DNA from: Oceanospirillaceae bacterium
GTDB taxonomy: Bacteria > Pseudomonadota > Gammaproteobacteria > Pseudomonadales > Balneatricaceae
Assembly (NCBI GenBank): GCA_023954795.1
Contig: JAGSHA010000027.1
Coordinates: 1-17,122 of the forward strand
Direction: 5' to 3'
Length of the DNA stretch: 17,122 nt
Under the pieces are notes generated by a model that worked only from the letters and a program-made list of their open reading frames with translations, made no database searches and was not told the DNA's origin. The position numbers were made by a program, and so were the translations under genes. The number at the start of each line of letters is the position of its first letter. Position 1 is the stretch's first letter. Shown here one piece after another: positions 5,488 through 12,457 of this stretch.

Positions 5488-8400
5488 TTAGCAAACGCGC
5501 TGCAGCACATCCAACAATGCCTGCACAGGATGAGGCAGCTGCTGTTCATCCTGGCGCTTCACCTGTGATCGGCAGGAATAACCTGTGGCGACCAACTTGC
5601 CCTTATTCTCTGGGTTATTGACCACATCAGCCCAACTCATTTCATAGATCTTGCGGGAGGTATCGTAGTTGTCTGCTTCGTGCCCATACGTTCCGGACAT
5701 ACCACAACACCCTGTTGCAACCACATCCAGCTTTTGCCCCAATGCACCGAAAATTGCCTGCCAGTTTTTAATTGAAGGTGCAGCTGAGGTTTTCTCGGTG
5801 CAGTGCGCCATCAGCTTGTATTCACCTTGAGGAAGGATACCCGCAACGTTTTCGAGCATCGTTAAGTTACTCGCCAACCATTCCTGAATCAGCTTAACCG
5901 GTGGCTGTTTTTCCGTATTCCCGTAGCTGTATTCCTGACGGTAGGTCAACGTCATAGACGGATCTATACCAATCAAATCGATACCGGTGTCTGCAAGTTC
6001 GTTGAGCATTTCACGATTTTCTTTTGCGATTCGCTCAAACTGATCCATAAAGCCATGTACGTGCAGTGGTTTACCGTTTGGCTTAAACGGTGCAACCAAC
6101 ACATAGAATCCGAGACTATTCAGCAGATCGATCAAATCGAGCACCAGCTGAGTTTCGAAATAGCTGGTAAACGCATCCTGCACGATAATGACAGCCTTCT
6201 CACGCTGGGCTGCACTCATACGGCTAATCTGGTCCATGGTCGCGAAATCAACACCCCGCTGATCCATTCCCTGTTTCAGGCTATGAGTACATATGGACGG
6301 GCTGTCCACCATGCCCATATGCTTATGAAACAGCTTCTGCATCGTTCCATTGCGCATTGCCCAGTTATACGGTGCCGGGAATTTCGCCAGATACGGAATC
6401 ATCAGCTCCAGGCTGCCTACCATGTAGTCCTTCAATGGACGCAGATAACGACCGTGATAGCTTTCCAGAAAACGGGAACGGAAATCGGGAACGTTCACCT
6501 TAATCGGGCACTGTCCAACGCAAGACTTACAAGCCAGACAGCCTTTCATCGCATCGTATACTTCATGGTTAAAATCGTACTCTCCACGGCGTTTGGCCAG
6601 AGTGTTTTTAACCTTGCGCGGTAGGCTGCGGATGAAAGACTCCGACTTCACTTTCGCGCTTTCCGCGACCAGATCGACACCCTGAGTGGACATCAGGCGC
6701 GTCCATTCTCGAATCAACGACGCACGCCCTTTCGGCGAATGAACACGTTCCCGGGTAGCCTTCCAGGAAGGACACATCGCATCATTCGGATCGTAGTTAT
6801 AGCAAGCGCCATTACCGTTACAGTACATTGCTGCATCATAGTACTGGAATGTATTCGGATCGATCTGGCGATCATACTGGCCACGGGTTGGCACGGCATC
6901 AATCTTAAGCAGTTCTGCACCTTCAATCGCCGGGGTAGCAATTTTGCCCGGATTCAGTTGATTACGCGGGTCAAAACAGCCTTTGATACGCTGAATATCC
7001 GCATAAAGTTCACCAAAGAACTCCGGAGCATATTCGGAACGTACGCCTTTACCATGCTCACCCCACAGCAGACCTTTATATTTTTGGGTCAGCGCAACCA
7101 CTTGATCCGTCACTTCACGAATGAGCGGCTCTTGCACTTCATCTTTCATATCCATTGCAGGACGGACGTGCAGTACACCCGCATCAACATGACCAAACAT
7201 ACCGTATGCCAAATCACGCTCATCGAGCACTGCACGGAATTCCATAATGAAGTCAGCGAGGTTTTCCGGCGGTACTGCCGTATCTTCTACAAATGGAATT
7301 GGACGCTTCTGGCCTTTGGCATTCCCCAGCAGACCGACCGCCTTTTTACGCATCGTCCAGACTTTGCTGATCTCTGCGGCGCCATACACTACCGAATGAC
7401 CGAAGCTCTTACCGGTATCGCCTGCTACTTGAGTCAGGTGCGTGGTCAGCTTCTCGACTTTGGCGCGCAACTCAGCTTCATCATCTCCGGTATATTCAAC
7501 CAGATTGATCCCGCTGATCTCAGGCTCACCTTCAGATGTAGGGAAGTAGTCCGCAACGGTATCCCAGATAATATCGCCCATTGCCAGATTCAATACTTTG
7601 GAATCAACGGTTTCTATCGACGTTGGGGCATATTCCATTAACGTCGTCGCATCGCGCAACGAGGTTTCGAAGCTGTCGTACTTAACATTGACCAATGCAG
7701 CATACTTTGGGATCGGCAGCACATTGAGCTTTGCTTCAGCGATAAACGCCAGTGATCCTTCTGCGCCACACAAAACAGAATTCAGATTGAACTGACCGTT
7801 TTCGTCATAGATATGTGCCAGATCGTAACCGGTCAGACAACGGTTTAACTTTGGAAACTTAGCCTCAATCAGCTCTTTCTTGGTGGTAAAAATTTCATCA
7901 ACCACACGATGAGCTTCACCCACCCGGTCATTGCGTTGCTTGATCGCTTCCAGCTCATCCGCAGTGATCGAAGCCGATTCCCAAACCGTGCCATCAAGGA
8001 ATACAGACTTCAGTTCCAGTACATGGTCACGGGTTTTACCGTACATACATGAGCCCTGACCACTGGCATCGGTATTGATCATGCCGCCCACCGTAGCCCG
8101 GTTACTGGTCGACAACTCAGGTGCAAAGAAGAATCCATACGGTTTAAGTGCAGCGTTTAGCTGATCCTTAACCACACCACCCTGCACGCGTACCCAACGC
8201 TCATCCGCATTGATCTCCAATACCTGATTCATGTGCCGGGATACATCCACCAGCAAGCCGTCAGTCAGTGACTGACCGTTCGTACCGGTACCGCCGCCGC
8301 GTGGACTCAATACCACTTCGGCATATTCCGGCTGATCCGACAACTTAGCGATGCGTACAAGATCGGCCAGCGTTTTCGGGTACAAAACACCCTGCGGCAA

Positions 8401-8550
8401 CATTTGATAGATGCTGTTATCTGTTGCCAATACAACACGGTTCGCGTAATCCGGGCTTAGATCCCCTTCAAACCCGTCCGTTTTCAGCCGCTCAATAAAC
8501 TGTAAATACAGCTGTTGTGTCGCATCGATCTCAGATATACGTGGAATCAT
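5488..8550 (-). CDS. ydiJ: YdiJ: FAD-linked 2-hydroxyacid dehydrogenase with Fe-S and CCG domains (probable D-2-hydroxyglutarate dehydrogenase)
   Basis: At 1020 aa this is very close to E. coli YdiJ (1018). An N-terminal PCMH FAD domain shows LSPRGGGTGTNGQS (about residue 80) and STSNRATVGGMINTDASG, followed by the FAD-oxidase C domain (GHVDAGVLHVRP, WGEHGKGVRSEY). A Cys-containing segment CNGNGACYNY...CPS is near residue 575. The ferredoxin motif CLACKSCVGQCPIKV is near 670-685, and a C-terminal heterodisulfide-reductase-like domain with GCCGMSGTYG is near 948. This architecture oxidises a D-2-hydroxyacid and passes electrons through Fe-S centres to the respiratory chain or another carrier; D-2-hydroxyglutarate is the substrate I recall for E. 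coli YdiJ. I place the start at the ATG at 8550 because an upstream TTG at 8604 adds 18 residues not seen in the family. It is divergent from a LysR regulator. Confidence 0.9.
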   Translation of the reverse strand: MIPRISEIDATQQLYLQFIERLKTDGFEGDLSPDYANRVVLATDNSIYQMLPQGVLYPKTLADLVRIAKLSDQPEYAEVVLSPRGGGTGTNGQSLTDGLLVDVSRHMNQVLEINADERWVRVQGGVVKDQLNAALKPYGFFFAPELSTSNRATVGGMINTDASGQGSCMYGKTRDHVLELKSVFLDGTVWESASITADELEAIKQRNDRVGEAHRVVDEIFTTKKELIEAKFPKLNRCLTGYDLAHIYDENGQFNLNSVLCGAEGSLAFIAEAKLNVLPIPKYAALVNVKYDSFETSLRDATTLMEYAPTSIETVDSKVLNLAMGDIIWDTVADYFPTSEGEPEISGINLVEYTGDDEAELRAKVEKLTTHLTQVAGDTGKSFGHSVVYGAAEISKVWTMRKKAVGLLGNAKGQKRPIPFVEDTAVPPENLADFIMEFRAVLDERDLAYGMFGHVDAGVLHVRPAMDMKDEVQEPLIREVTDQVVALTQKYKGLLWGEHGKGVRSEYAPEFFGELYADIQRIKGCFDPRNQLNPGKIATPAIEGAELLKIDAVPTRGQYDRQIDPNTFQYYDAAMYCNGNGACYNYDPNDAMCPSWKATRERVHSPKGRASLIREWTRLMSTQGVDLVAESAKVKSESFIRSLPRKVKNTLAKRRGEYDFNHEVYDAMKGCLACKSCVGQCPIKVNVPDFRSRFLESYHGRYLRPLKDYMVGSLELMIPYLAKFPAPYNWAMRNGTMQKLFHKHMGMVDSPSICTHSLKQGMDQRGVDFATMDQISRMSAAQREKAVIIVQDAFTSYFETQLVLDLIDLLNSLGFYVLVAPFKPNGKPLHVHGFMDQFERIAKENREMLNELADTGIDLIGIDPSMTLTYRQEYSYGNTEKQPPVKLIQEWLASNLTMLENVAGILPQGEYKLMAHCTEKTSAAPSIKNWQAIFGALGQKLDVVATGCCGMSGTYGHEADNYDTSRKIYEMSWADVVNNPENKGKLVATGYSCRSQVKRQDEQQLPHPVQALLDVLQRVC

Positions 8551-8683
8551 GGTGTTGATAGATCCTTGAAAATTGAAGTAAACCGTAACGCCCAGCGATG
8601 ACAATGCTTAGCACTGTTCATTGTACCGCGTGTTAAACGATGAAGCGGGCTTTGTAATTGTGGCCGCTATCATGCAGAATCCT

Positions 8684-8729
8684 TATTTATCAATCAAACA
8701 ATAAAATCAAATAGATTAATTGATAAATA
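8684..8729. promoter_or_regulatory. Inverted repeat and ATCAA half-sites in the ydiJ-lysR divergent promoter
   Basis: TATTTATCAAT (8684-8694) and ATTGATAAATA (8719-8729) form a perfect 11-bp inverted repeat with a 24-bp spacer. Further ATCAA copies lie at 8693-8697 and 8706-8710. The right arm ends at the first base of the lysR ATG. This is a good candidate binding region for the adjacent LysR-type protein, acting on itself and on ydiJ. Confidence 0.5.
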
Positions 8730-9664
8730 TGAATAATCTATCCATTCGACACCTCCGCGCATTCTACGCCGTTGCGCAGGACGGTAGTTTCACCCGCGCA
8801 GCCGAAAGCCTTCATCTCACTCAGTCAACGTTGACGGCAACCATTAAACAGCTGGAAGAACAGGTAGGCCTGACTTTACTGGATAGAACAACCCGCAGTG
8901 TTCTGCTTAGCCGTGAAGGGAAACGCTTCCTGCCCGTAGCTGAGCGTTTATTGTCAGACTTTGATACGGCACTGGCGGACCTCAAAGCCGTTTCAGAACA
9001 GCAGCAAGGACAGGTTGGCATTGCTGCATCACCGTCCACCATATCCCGACTCCTGCCGTCTATCGTAAAACGATATCGGCAGGAGTACCCCAATATTGGC
9101 ATCTACCTGAGGGACGACGGTGCGGGCGGGATCGAACAGCGTATTCTGGACAACGAAGTGGACTTCGGCGTAGCCAGCAACCACTCTTCCCACCCAGACC
9201 TCAGCTATCATTCCTTACTGAGCGATCGCTACGGTGTGGTGTGCTGCCCTGATCATCCTTTAGCTACGGGGAAACCAGAACTTCCTTGGGATGCACTGGA
9301 GCAACAGCAACTCATTTATCTGACGACGGATACCGGTATACGTGTGCAACTGGCGCAGTTTAAGCAACAAGGGGTTCTCAACATAGAACTGGACGGGCCA
9401 GTCATTGAAGCCAGCAACCCTGCCGCAATAGCCGCGTTGATCAGTGAAGGGATGGGTATATCGTTGTTACCCGCTTTGGCAGCAGGCACAACCGCGTTTG
9501 AAGGCCTGAAATTTATACCGCTGACGGGGCCCGCAATCAGCCGGGAGATTTGTTTGATTCGACGTAAAGGGCGCTCTTTAACACCCGCAGCAGCGCATAT
9601 GTCTGCATTAGTGACAGCAGAGCTAAAACGCATGCTGCTGCCACCTTTTGTGGAAACCTTATAA
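8729..9664 (+). CDS. LysR-family transcriptional regulator, divergent from ydiJ
   Basis: This 311-aa protein has the standard LysR layout. An N-terminal winged HTH spans about residues 4-62 (SIRHLRAFYAVAQDGSFTRA, LHLTQSTLTATIKQLEEQVG, LLDRTTRSVLLSREG). It is followed by a helical linker and a two-lobed effector domain from about residue 90 (GQVGIAASPSTISRLLP, DFGVASNHSSHPDL, ISEGMGISLLPALA). I use the ATG at 8729; a TTG nine bases upstream would add only MIN. Neither has a clear ribosome binding site. LysR regulators usually control a divergent neighbour, so ydiJ is the expected target, and a 2-hydroxyacid or related dicarboxylate a plausible effector (inference). It ends 17 bp before the convergent S1-protein gene, and I see no terminator in that gap. 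Confidence 0.9.
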   Translation: MNNLSIRHLRAFYAVAQDGSFTRAAESLHLTQSTLTATIKQLEEQVGLTLLDRTTRSVLLSREGKRFLPVAERLLSDFDTALADLKAVSEQQQGQVGIAASPSTISRLLPSIVKRYRQEYPNIGIYLRDDGAGGIEQRILDNEVDFGVASNHSSHPDLSYHSLLSDRYGVVCCPDHPLATGKPELPWDALEQQQLIYLTTDTGIRVQLAQFKQQGVLNIELDGPVIEASNPAAIAALISEGMGISLLPALAAGTTAFEGLKFIPLTGPAISREICLIRRKGRSLTPAAAHMSALVTAELKRMLLPPFVETL

Positions 9665-9681
9665 AACGCTGTTACGCCCTA

Positions 9682-10521
9682 TCAGTTACCTTCCACCAAG
9701 CGGATACCATCTTCATCGATGGTAATCAGGCGCTGGCGATACAAGCCACCAATTGCCATTTTATATGCTTTCTTTGATATACCGTACGTGCTGTAGATCT
9801 GTTCCGGCTGGCTCTTGTCGTTTAATGGACTGTATCCATTGCGTTCGTCCAAGTGCTGCAAGATTTTTTGTTGCAGGCGATCCACTTTGGCATAGCCTGG
9901 CTTATCCAGAGACAGGTCGATCTTCCCATCCGGACGCACCTGCTTAATAAAGCCCCGGGTCTTATAACCCCGACGGAGCTTGCGAAAAACTTCATCGTGA
10001 TAAAGTACGCCCCAGTGGGTGCCGTTAACAACAGCCTTATAACCCAGATCTGTTTGTGCGGCGATCACCAACTCCACCTGCTGATTTCGTTTGTAATCAG
10101 CAGGTGTCTTATCCAGGAAACGGTCAAGGCGCGCCGATGCACAAATACGGTTAGTGTTGTCGAGATAGACATACACCATGACATGCTGGCCGACTTCAGG
10201 GTGCTGGCTGCGAATTTCGCTGTAGGGCAAAAACAGATCTTTTGGCAAACCCCAATCAAGAAAGACGCCGACCTTCTCCACCGATACAACTTTCAACGAT
10301 GCGACCTGGCCTAACTGAACCAACGGCGCATCAGTGATCGCAATAGGGAATTCATCGGAATCCATGTAGACAAATACGTCCAGCCGATCACCCAGTTTAC
10401 AACCCTCTGGCACATAACGTTTTGGCAGCAGAATCCCCCCAAGATCATCACCATCCAGGTACACGCCAAAGCCTACCTCACGGACAACTTCCAGCTTATT
10501 CATACGACCAATCTGAGCCAA
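9682..10521 (-). CDS. S1 RNA-binding protein of the CvfB/YitL family
   Basis: The 279-aa protein opens MAQIGRMNKLEVVREVGFGVYLDGDDLG, then ILLPKRYVP, the signature of CvfB-like proteins. Successive S1-type beta-barrels follow at about residues 1-65, 68-135 (VEKVGVFLDWGLPKDLFLPY) and 145-210 (GYKTRGFIKQVRPDGKIDLS). A C-terminal winged helix lies at about 220-279 (GYSPLNDKSQPEQIYSTYGI). S. aureus CvfB binds RNA and affects virulence gene expression; the role in proteobacteria is not well known. The start is a TTG at 10519-10521, preceded by GAGG with an eight-base gap. The first ATG, six codons later, has no ribosome binding site and would remove the conserved MAxIG lead. It is convergent with the LysR gene. 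Confidence 0.85.
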   Translation of the reverse strand: MAQIGRMNKLEVVREVGFGVYLDGDDLGGILLPKRYVPEGCKLGDRLDVFVYMDSDEFPIAITDAPLVQLGQVASLKVVSVEKVGVFLDWGLPKDLFLPYSEIRSQHPEVGQHVMVYVYLDNTNRICASARLDRFLDKTPADYKRNQQVELVIAAQTDLGYKAVVNGTHWGVLYHDEVFRKLRRGYKTRGFIKQVRPDGKIDLSLDKPGYAKVDRLQQKILQHLDERNGYSPLNDKSQPEQIYSTYGISKKAYKMAIGGLYRQRLITIDEDGIRLVEGN

Positions 10522-10870
10522 CGTATTTTACCTCGGGGAGAATTTGTTAAAGAGGCGCCACCATACCAGATCACATCAACAAAACGTAGCATGGGTGCGC
10601 ATGCATAGGGCTGTTATCAATGATATTAGTTGATGCATATAAGATGGGGTAACAAAGGGGTGAGATCAGAAAACTTGCCCAAAATAAAAAGCCCCAGACA
10701 GTTATTCAGATTAGATCCGAATAATCGTGTGGGGCCTGACTCTCACAAGGAGAAAATGGCTTACTGCCTGTGGAACTTAGTTGCACCGCCTGTTTCCCTC
10801 AAGCGATTACTGTGACTGTTCCATCCTCGTTATCTTCCTGGTTACCTGCCGGGTAGCGTTAGCCATCCAT
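10522..10870. other. 349-bp region holding a structured segment and terminator
   Basis: Between the S1-protein gene and the small membrane protein lies the terminator at 10681-10735. It is followed (10740-10870) by a segment with several long-range complementary pieces: ATGGCT 10756-10761 with AGCCAT 10861-10866, TGGAAC 10771-10776 with GTTCCA 10818-10823, and ACCGCCTG 10785-10792 with CAGGCGGT 10872-10879. A 19-codon plus-strand frame (10756-10815, MAYCLWNLVAPPVSLKRLL) is preceded by AAGGAG but only three bases away. I see no promoter of quality for it. The segment may be the 3' untranslated region, or a 3'-derived small RNA, of the minus-strand gene. Confidence 0.45.
10681..10735 (-). terminator. 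Rho-independent terminator for the small membrane protein transcript
   Basis: The outer stem is GCCCCA (10691-10696) with TGGGGC (10730-10735), and the inner stem is TTATTC (10702-10707) with GAATAA (10719-10724). On the minus strand it is followed by TTTTTATTTT (10681-10690). It ends transcription from the right, leaving a 3' region of about 180 bases after the coding sequence. Confidence 0.8.
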
Positions 10871-11116
10871 TCAGGCGGTCTGTACGCTCATACGTTCTTC
10901 CCGTGCAAGCATTGCCATCTTCGCATTCGCTACACTGAAAAGAATTGAGACAACAACGCTTACAGCCTTAAACACAACCATTGCCGTTGTTGCAGTTCCT
11001 TCTGCGTTGAGGTCAACATACATTGATACACCCATGAACACAGCCGCTGCAGCAAATGCAGAGGCTACTACTAGTGCAAAGAGTTGTTTAAATTTCAATG
11101 CGGATTGTTTAGCCAT
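10871..11116 (-). CDS. 81-aa inner-membrane protein with two predicted helices
   Basis: I do not recognise a family. The protein starts MAKQSALKFKQLFALVVASA. The first helix is at about residues 12-34 (Ala/Val-rich, ending FMGVSMYV), and a short polar loop (DLNAEGTAT) follows. The second helix is at about 43-64 (MVVFKAVSVVVSILFSVANA), and a short charged tail (AREERMSVQTA) ends the protein. The start at 11116 is chosen because AAGGAAAGTGAG stands before it. An upstream ATG at 11164 would add an acidic amphipathic segment (MFELSDLIDQISKESE) with a weaker site. It is transcribed alone, with a long region upstream and a strong terminator downstream. Confidence 0.62.
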   Translation of the reverse strand: MAKQSALKFKQLFALVVASAFAAAAVFMGVSMYVDLNAEGTATTAMVVFKAVSVVVSILFSVANAKMAMLAREERMSVQTA

Positions 11117-11392
11117 CTCACTTTCCTTACTGATCTGATCAATTAAATCGCTCAATTCAAACATCCGTTAGATAATATCTATATAACTAAACGAAACTTC
11201 AATACCTGAAATCATTCAAGCATATAGACGTTGGTCTAACCTTCGCCACGTTTAACAACGTCAACTGGGGGGCAGGAGCAATTTAAACTACCGATTTAAC
11301 CCAGCTATGCATGTCGTGGAATGCTAACGCTACTCTGTTAAGCATTTGTTTCAATATGATTTTTCTTAACATAACCTGATTAAAACGATCGT

Positions 11393-11408
11393 TCAAACAT
11401 TTGTTTGA
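11393..11408. repeat. Palindrome overlapping the FNR box
   Basis: TCAAACA (11393-11399) and TGTTTGA (11402-11408) form a perfect 7-bp dyad around TT. It shares TTGA with the FNR box, so a factor bound here would compete with FNR. A CATTTGTTT copy 55 bp upstream suggests a second half-site. It may be an operator for the XRE protein encoded downstream. Confidence 0.5.
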
Positions 11409-11418
11409 TATATATCAA
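11405..11418. promoter_or_regulatory. Perfect FNR/ANR-type box
   Basis: TTGATATATATCAA matches the FNR consensus TTGAT-N4-ATCAA at every fixed base. It is centred 183 bp upstream of the XRE gene and about 295 bp upstream of the small membrane protein start. This suggests oxygen-responsive control of one or both, but the distance to either start is long and no promoter element at the usual -41.5 spacing is obvious. Confidence 0.6.
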
Positions 11419-11593
11419 GTCCGCCCTTCTCTCCTACTGTCCTGACTACGCTTTTTTGTATATAGAATGAAGCCTCTCACAAATAAGATAACGGTATAAT
11501 CTTCATAGTATTTCGGTTTTTGTATCCCGTAACGCTATGGTTATACTGGCTTAAACAGGAAATCGCTCTCCATCCTCGTGATAAGGAACAATC

Positions 11594-12328
11594 ATGCTGC
11601 AGACCTCAGCGCTTGTTGGAACGTTAAAGCAACAACTAAAAGCCAGCGGTAAGACCTATGCCGATATCGCACGAGACCTAACGCTCAGTGAAGCGTCCGT
11701 TAAACGTTTATTTTCCGAGAACAACTTCTCTCTACATCGACTGGAGATGATTTGCGATTCAATCGGAATTACGTTTACCGATCTGATTGAAAAGATGGCT
11801 CAGCAGCAACAAACGCTTAGCCAGCTCACCCACGAACAAGAAAAGGAGGTCGCTGAAGATGTCGTGTTGCTATTGATCGCGGTGAGTGTGATTAACGGTT
11901 TTTCCTTTAACGATCTACTGATGCAGTACGACGTTGGTGAACCTGAATGTGTCCAGAAACTGGCGAAGCTAGATCGCCTCAAATTAATCGAACTGCTACC
12001 CGGCAACCGTATCCGCCTGTTGGTCTCACCCAACTTTAACTGGCTGCCCAACGGTCCCATTCAAAAATTTTTCCAAGAGAAGGTAGAGCAGGACTTCTTC
12101 CGTTCCCGTTTCGACAAGCAGAACGAAAAACTTCTCGTCCTCAATGCGGTCCTCTCCCCCGCCGCCAATGCTGAACTGCAACGAAAAATGCAAACGCTCG
12201 CACATGATTTTAACGCCATCATGAAACGGGATGCCCAGCTGCCGCTGACCGACCGTAAAGGCACAACAATGGTTCTGGCTTTGCGCCAGTGGCAGTACAG
12301 CTTATTTAATAATTACCGTAAGAAATAA
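11594..12328 (+). CDS. XRE-family helix-turn-helix transcriptional regulator
   Basis: This 244-aa protein has an N-terminal Cro/C1-type HTH at about residues 5-63 (LKQQLKASGKTYADIARDL, then LSEASVKRLFSENNFSLHRL, then ICDSIGITFTDLI). A Gln-rich linker (EKMAQQQQTLSQL) leads to a long C-terminal region of mostly helical character with a winged-helix-like element (about residues 100-145, ending RIRLLVSPNFNWLPNGPI). This build is common among uncharacterised proteobacterial regulators that sense no known ligand. The ATG at 11594 has AAGGA nine bases upstream. It precedes the VIT/rhombosortase pair on the same strand with a 10-bp stem in the 129-bp gap, so it could regulate that pair or itself (inference). 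Confidence 0.85.
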   Translation: MLQTSALVGTLKQQLKASGKTYADIARDLTLSEASVKRLFSENNFSLHRLEMICDSIGITFTDLIEKMAQQQQTLSQLTHEQEKEVAEDVVLLLIAVSVINGFSFNDLLMQYDVGEPECVQKLAKLDRLKLIELLPGNRIRLLVSPNFNWLPNGPIQKFFQEKVEQDFFRSRFDKQNEKLLVLNAVLSPAANAELQRKMQTLAHDFNAIMKRDAQLPLTDRKGTTMVLALRQWQYSLFNNYRKK

Positions 12329-12337
12329 ACCGAGCCA

Positions 12338-12370
12338 GACCTGAAGTGTCGCATTCTGCAACTTCAGGTC
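12338..12370. other. Perfect 10-bp inverted repeat (stem-loop) after the XRE gene
   Basis: GACCTGAAGT (12338-12347) is mirrored by ACTTCAGGTC (12361-12370) around a 13-nt loop, starting 10 bp after the XRE stop. No T-tract follows (GTGAGCATTAAT), so it is a poor intrinsic terminator. It may still mark the XRE transcript end or be an operator for the genes downstream. Confidence 0.6.
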
Positions 12371-12457
12371 GTGAGCATTAATACTTTAACGAGCTTTCTG
12401 TATCGCCCCAGCGGAGATAGTGACACTGCCCTTATATTCATCACGAGGGTAATTTCT

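Larger units (their letters stand above)
11117..11593. other. 477-bp divergent intergenic region with FNR box and palindromes
   Basis: This AT-rich region separates the divergent small membrane protein and XRE regulator genes. It holds a perfect FNR/ANR box (11405-11418), an overlapping palindrome (11393-11408) and a direct repeat of CATTTGTTT (11343-11351 and 11398-11406, 55 bp apart). It also holds a 7-bp inverted repeat GACGTTG/CAACGTC (11227-11233 with 11256-11262). I see no convincing coding sequence. Confidence 0.6.

Noticed and set aside
6055..6624. 189-codon plus-strand frame inside ydiJ
   Set aside because: It is antisense to ydiJ with no ribosome binding site or motif.
6739..7641. 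300-codon plus-strand frame inside ydiJ
   Set aside because: It lies wholly antisense to a well-conserved 1020-aa enzyme. Its translation is rich in His, Thr, Ile and Arg as expected from the complement of a coding frame, and it shows no domain.
9853..10314. 153-codon plus-strand frame over the S1-protein gene
   Set aside because: It is antisense to the CvfB-like coding sequence, whose S1 domains are convincing.
10630..10815. 61-codon plus-strand frame covering the terminator
   Set aside because: It runs through the terminator hairpin. Only the last 19 codons have AAGGAG before them, at a poor spacing, so I keep that short frame as a remark, not a gene.
12371..12457. Upstream GTG start for the VIT-vWA gene
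   Set aside because: It would place 29 residues before a clear signal peptide, has no ribosome binding site and begins right after a stem-loop. The ATG at 12458 has GAGGGT upstream.
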